In this document: positions 6,053 to 8,300 of the stretch, piece after piece
Layout of the letters: each line of letters starts with the position of its first letter
Position numbering within the stretch: the first letter of the stretch is position 1
From: Spartobacteria bacterium
GTDB taxonomy: Bacteria; Verrucomicrobiota; Verrucomicrobiia; Chthoniobacterales; UBA10450
Reading direction: 5' to 3'
DNA: 8,300 bases
Assembly: GCA_003445855.1 (NCBI GenBank)
Contig: DMCG01000217.1
Coordinates: forward strand, 1 to 8,300
Translations under genes and position numbers: made by a program
The notes under the pieces: model-generated
The model's input: only the letters and a program-made list of their open reading frames with translations
The model's database searches: none
What the model was told of the DNA's origin: nothing

Positions 6053-7231
6053 ATGTCTCGCCGTTTCATTTTTTCCTCCGAGTCCGTCACCGAAGGTCAT
6101 CCCGACAAAGTTTGCGACACAATCAGCGATTACATTCTCGATGCCTGCCTCGAGCAGGATCCGCTCAGTCGTGTCGCCTGTGAGACGCTCGCTAAAGGCA
6201 ATCTCGTTGTCTTGGCCGGCGAAATCACCAGCAACGCGCGCTTCGATTTTACCGAGCAAGTGCGCGACGCCGTCCGCAGCATTGGCTATGTAAACAGCGA
6301 TTGCATTTTTCACGCCGACACTTGCCGCGTGGTTTGCGAAGTCACCGAGCAATCACGCGACATCAAACAAGGTGTCGATCAAGCCGCGGCCGAGGGGAAA
6401 GCAACGGCCGAGCAAGGCGCGGGCGATCAGGGACTCATGTTTGGATTTGCCTGCAACGAAACGCCCGAGCTCATGCCGGCGCCTATTTCATTTGCCCACA
6501 AACTCGGGCGCGAGTTAACGCGATTGCGCAAAGCCGGCGAAATTCCGTGGCTGCGTCCTGACGCCAAAACGCAGGTCTCCATCGATTACGACGGACACAA
6601 ACCGGTGCGCGCTACCGCCGTGGTCGTGTCAACGCAACACGCCGCCGATGTTAAACAAAAAGAAATTCGCGAGACGTTGATCGAATTACTGATCAAAAAA
6701 GTGATGCCGGCCGAGTGGCTCGATGAGAAGACAACTTATCTAATTAATCCGACCGGACGTTTCGTCGTAGGCGGACCGGAAGGCGACGCCGGTATTACCG
6801 GTCGCAAAATCATCGTCGACACTTACGGCGGAATGGGACGCCACGGTGGCGGCGCATTTTCCGGAAAAGATCCGAGCAAAGTGGACCGCAGCGCGGCTTA
6901 CATGGGGCGTTGGGTTGCGAAAAATGTTGTGGCCTCAGGGCTCGCGGATCGTTGCGAAGTACAATTTGCTTACGCGATCGGTCATCCCGAACCCGTCAGC
7001 GTGAGCGTCGATACGTTCGGCACCGGCAAAGTCGATGACGAAAAACTGGAGCGCGCGGTGCGCGAAGTTTTCAATTTCAAACCGGCCGAGATCATCAAGC
7101 AGCTCAACTTGCTGCGGCCGATTTACCGCAAGACAACAAATTACGGCCACTTTGGTCGAGTCGACGACCTCGACTCCATTACATGGGAACGCACCGACAA
7201 GACGGAAGCGCTCAAGAGGGCGGCAGAGTAA
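6053..7231 (+). CDS. metK: S-adenosylmethionine synthase (methionine adenosyltransferase)
   Basis: A 392-residue cytoplasmic enzyme that makes SAM from methionine and ATP, releasing phosphate and diphosphate. All family signatures are present: [10 protein letters not shown] (10-19) with the ATP-contacting H16 and D18, [12 protein letters not shown] (122-133), [16 protein letters not shown] (232-247), and the phosphate-binding [17 protein letters not shown] (265-281). Length is close to the usual 380-400 residues and no disruption is seen. The ATG at 6053 gives the standard N-terminus. No Shine-Dalgarno is visible because the 45 bases upstream are largely C and T. It is the first gene of a plus-strand run with the GxxExxY gene and ahcY, and it diverges from the ArsR/methyltransferase fusion gene. 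MetK and AhcY are the supply and clean-up steps of the same methylation cycle. Confidence 0.98.
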   Translation: MSRRFIFSSESVTEGHPDKVCDTISDYILDACLEQDPLSRVACETLAKGNLVVLAGEITSNARFDFTEQVRDAVRSIGYVNSDCIFHADTCRVVCEVTEQSRDIKQGVDQAAAEGKATAEQGAGDQGLMFGFACNETPELMPAPISFAHKLGRELTRLRKAGEIPWLRPDAKTQVSIDYDGHKPVRATAVVVSTQHAADVKQKEIRETLIELLIKKVMPAEWLDEKTTYLINPTGRFVVGGPEGDAGITGRKIIVDTYGGMGRHGGGAFSGKDPSKVDRSAAYMGRWVAKNVVASGLADRCEVQFAYAIGHPEPVSVSVDTFGTGKVDDEKLERAVREVFNFKPAEIIKQLNLLRPIYRKTTNYGHFGRVDDLDSITWERTDKTEALKRAAE

Positions 7232-7260
7232 TCCACAGATTTCGCAGATTTACGCAGATT
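7232..7260 (+). repeat. Left inverted-repeat arm of the GxxExxY cassette
   Basis: A 29-base arm starting TCCACAGATTTCGC immediately after the metK TAA and made of three CAGATT units about 8-10 bases apart. Its reverse complement equals the right arm except at one base (A7252 against C7649). It ends 5 bases before the GxxExxY ATG, so it occupies the place where that gene's ribosome binding site should be. Confidence 0.9.
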
Positions 7261-7265
7261 TTTAA

Positions 7266-7685
7266 ATGCACAAGGATCCGGAAACGTTCGCGATTATCGG
7301 CGCTGCGATGGAAGTTCATCGCGAGCTCGGCCGCGGGTTCCTCGAGCTCGTTTATCAAACCGCGCTCGCGTTGGAGTTCCAAGAGCGGGGAATCCCATTC
7401 CAAGCGGAAGTCGCGTTACCGATCCGCTACAAGAATAAGCTTCTCACCTGTGCCTATCGCGCGGACTTTGTTTGTTTCGAGTCCGTTATTGTTGAAACCA
7501 AAGCAATCGCGGGCTTAACAGGCGCCGACGAGGCGCAACTCATTAACGAATTGAAGGCAACCGGCCTGCAACGCGGCTTACGTCTGAATTTCGGAGCGAC
7601 GAGTCTCGAACATAAACGTCTCGTCTTGGGCTCCTCCGATAATCTGCGCAAATCTGCGAAATCTGTGGACGAAATCTGTCTGTAA
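7266..7685 (+). CDS. GxxExxY protein (PD-(D/E)xK nuclease-like family)
   Basis: A 139-residue soluble protein with the family's defining motif G24-F-L-E27-L-V-Y30 in [21 protein letters not shown]-(D/E)xK-like core follows: RADF with D67, then VIVETKA with E77 and K79 on the next strand, then a helix with [12 protein letters not shown] (89-100) and LRLNFG (105-110). The fold is that of restriction-endonuclease-like nucleases (Pfam group PDDEXK_3), but I know of no established substrate. An in-frame TAA directly precedes the ATG at 7266, fixing the start. The last 19 or so residues (from about 125) are encoded by the right repeat arm and the bases after it, and look unlike conserved family sequence. 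The gene sits 34 bases after metK and 7 bases before ahcY and is probably cotranscribed with both. Confidence 0.88.
   Translation: MHKDPETFAIIGAAMEVHRELGRGFLELVYQTALALEFQERGIPFQAEVALPIRYKNKLLTCAYRADFVCFESVIVETKAIAGLTGADEAQLINELKATGLQRGLRLNFGATSLEHKRLVLGSSDNLRKSAKSVDEICL
7641..7669 (-). repeat. Right inverted-repeat arm, inside the 3' end of the GxxExxY gene
   Basis: The arm reads as AATCTGCGC, AAATCTGCG, then AAATCTGTGGA, which is the reverse complement of 7232-7260 with a single mismatch. A further partial unit (AAATCTGT, 7672-7679) follows outside the arm. It is translated as the C-terminal residues of the GxxExxY protein (about [10 protein letters not shown]). Confidence 0.9.
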
Positions 7686-7692
7686 AGAATTT

Positions 7693-8300
7693 ATGAGCAC
7701 GACAACTACCGAACCGAAAACAAAGCAAGATTACAAAGTCGCCGACATCAGTCTGGCGGATTGGGGACGCAAAGAGATCTCCATCGCGGAGAAGGAAATG
7801 CCCGGGTTGATGACGATCCGCGAAAAGTATGCGGCGAGCAAACCGCTCGCTGGTGTGCGCGTGACGGGGTCGTTGCATATGACAATCCAGACAGCGGTGT
7901 TGATCGAGACACTTGTCGATCTTGGCGCGAGCGTGCGCTGGGCTTCCTGCAATATTTTTTCAACGCAAGATCACGCCGCGGCGGCGATCGCGAAGAGCGG
8001 CGTGTCCGTTTTCGCATGGAAAGGTGAATCGCTCGAAGAATATTGGTGGTGCACTTATCAGGCGCTTTCGCATCCGGACGGCAAAGGCCCGCAGCTCATC
8101 GTCGATGATGGCGGCGACGCGACGTTGCTCATTCACAAAGGTTACGAGCTCGAGGAAGGCAGCGATTGGGCAAAATCGAAATCAGCGAACAAAGAAGAGC
8201 AGGTCATCAAGGATCTGTTGCTCGAAACCCAGCGGGAGAATCCGTATCGCTGGCATGAAGTTGTAAAAGATTGGCGCGGCGTTTCCGAGGAAACGACCAC
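7693..8300 (+). CDS. ahcY: S-adenosylhomocysteine hydrolase, N-terminal part (runs off right edge)
   Basis: The 202 complete codons to the window end match adenosylhomocysteinase, the cytoplasmic NAD-dependent enzyme that splits SAH into adenosine and homocysteine and relieves product inhibition of methyltransferases. Signatures visible are [20 protein letters not shown] (16-35), [12 protein letters not shown] (36-47), [16 protein letters not shown] (59-74) with substrate-contacting H62, the segment [18 protein letters not shown] (83-100), VDDGGDAT with D139, and SEETT (198-202), where the catalytic-site glutamate lies. The stretch of about 40 residues between about 150 and 190 is the insertion typical of many bacterial forms. 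ATG at 7693 is 7 bases after the GxxExxY stop. The ribosome site is weak, so coupling to the upstream gene is possible. The NAD-binding domain lies beyond the window. Confidence 0.96.
   Translation, partial: MSTTTTEPKTKQDYKVADISLADWGRKEISIAEKEMPGLMTIREKYAASKPLAGVRVTGSLHMTIQTAVLIETLVDLGASVRWASCNIFSTQDHAAAAIAKSGVSVFAWKGESLEEYWWCTYQALSHPDGKGPQLIVDDGGDATLLIHKGYELEEGSDWAKSKSANKEEQVIKDLLLETQRENPYRWHEVVKDWRGVSEETT

Larger units (their letters stand above)
7232..7669. mobile_element. Inverted-repeat-bounded GxxExxY cassette inside the metK-ahcY operon
   Basis: A 438-base unit is delimited by 29-base inverted repeats (7232-7260 and 7641-7669) matching at 28 of 29 positions. It contains the start and nearly all of the GxxExxY gene. 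It begins at the base after the metK stop codon and leaves ahcY intact 23 bases beyond its right end. No transposase and no convincing target duplication are present, so any movement would need outside enzymes or the encoded nuclease-like protein. That it is mobile is inference from the terminal repeats and from its position splitting two functionally linked genes. A fixed repeat-flanked gene is the alternative. Confidence 0.5.

Noticed and set aside
7232..7669. Classic insertion sequence
   Set aside because: The only gene inside is a GxxExxY protein, not a transposase. The flanking bases (GAGTAA on the left, CGAAAT on the right) show no convincing target duplication. It is kept only as a possible non-autonomous element.
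7641..7685. Short tandem AAATCTG units as a CRISPR-like array
   Set aside because: The units are 9-13 bases apart without spacers of constant length, and form one arm of an inverted repeat.

Overview
The window is a gene-dense bacterial segment with nine protein-coding genes, two of them cut by the window edges. No RNA gene, CRISPR array or recognisable transposase was seen. No gap between genes exceeds about 110 bases. The genes suggest a soil-type Verrucomicrobiota member. The reasons are the two large TolB-like/TPR membrane proteins, the GxxExxY protein flanked by 'AATCTGCG' repeats, and the general look of MetK and AhcY. This assignment is inferred from recognition of families, not from a search, and is only moderately certain.

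Left part (1-4900, all on the minus strand). Two paralogous membrane-anchored TolB-like/TPR proteins flank a small biosynthetic-looking cassette. In transcription order this runs: TolB/TPR gene (4900-2840), a promoter-like segment with a dyad, a 97-residue unknown protein (2737-2444), a cytochrome P450 (2422-1106), a Rieske [2Fe-2S] ferredoxin (1104-727), a GC-rich hairpin, a TATAAT box, and the second TolB/TPR gene (632 to beyond the left edge). P450 and ferredoxin are separated by one base and are probably translationally coupled, so the ferredoxin is the likely electron donor. The P450 keeps its heme and ExxR motifs but lacks the usual acid-alcohol pair of the I helix.

Right part (5007-8300). 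This is an S-adenosylmethionine (SAM) cycle module. A fused ArsR-type regulator/SAM-binding methyltransferase-like protein (minus strand) is divergent from metK (plus strand), which is followed by ahcY. MetK makes SAM and AhcY removes S-adenosylhomocysteine (SAH), the product of methyl transfer. The regulator has a SAM-type binding fold and no cysteine, so it plausibly senses SAM or SAH, as the SahR group of ArsR regulators does. The 98-base divergent region carries a dyad that could be its operator.

Between metK and ahcY sits the most unusual element. A 139-codon GxxExxY (PD-(D/E)xK-like) gene is bracketed by 29-base inverted repeats matching at 28 positions. The left arm starts one base after the metK stop codon, and the right arm encodes the protein's C-terminus. 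It looks like a small mobile or formerly mobile cassette lodged inside a core-metabolism operon.
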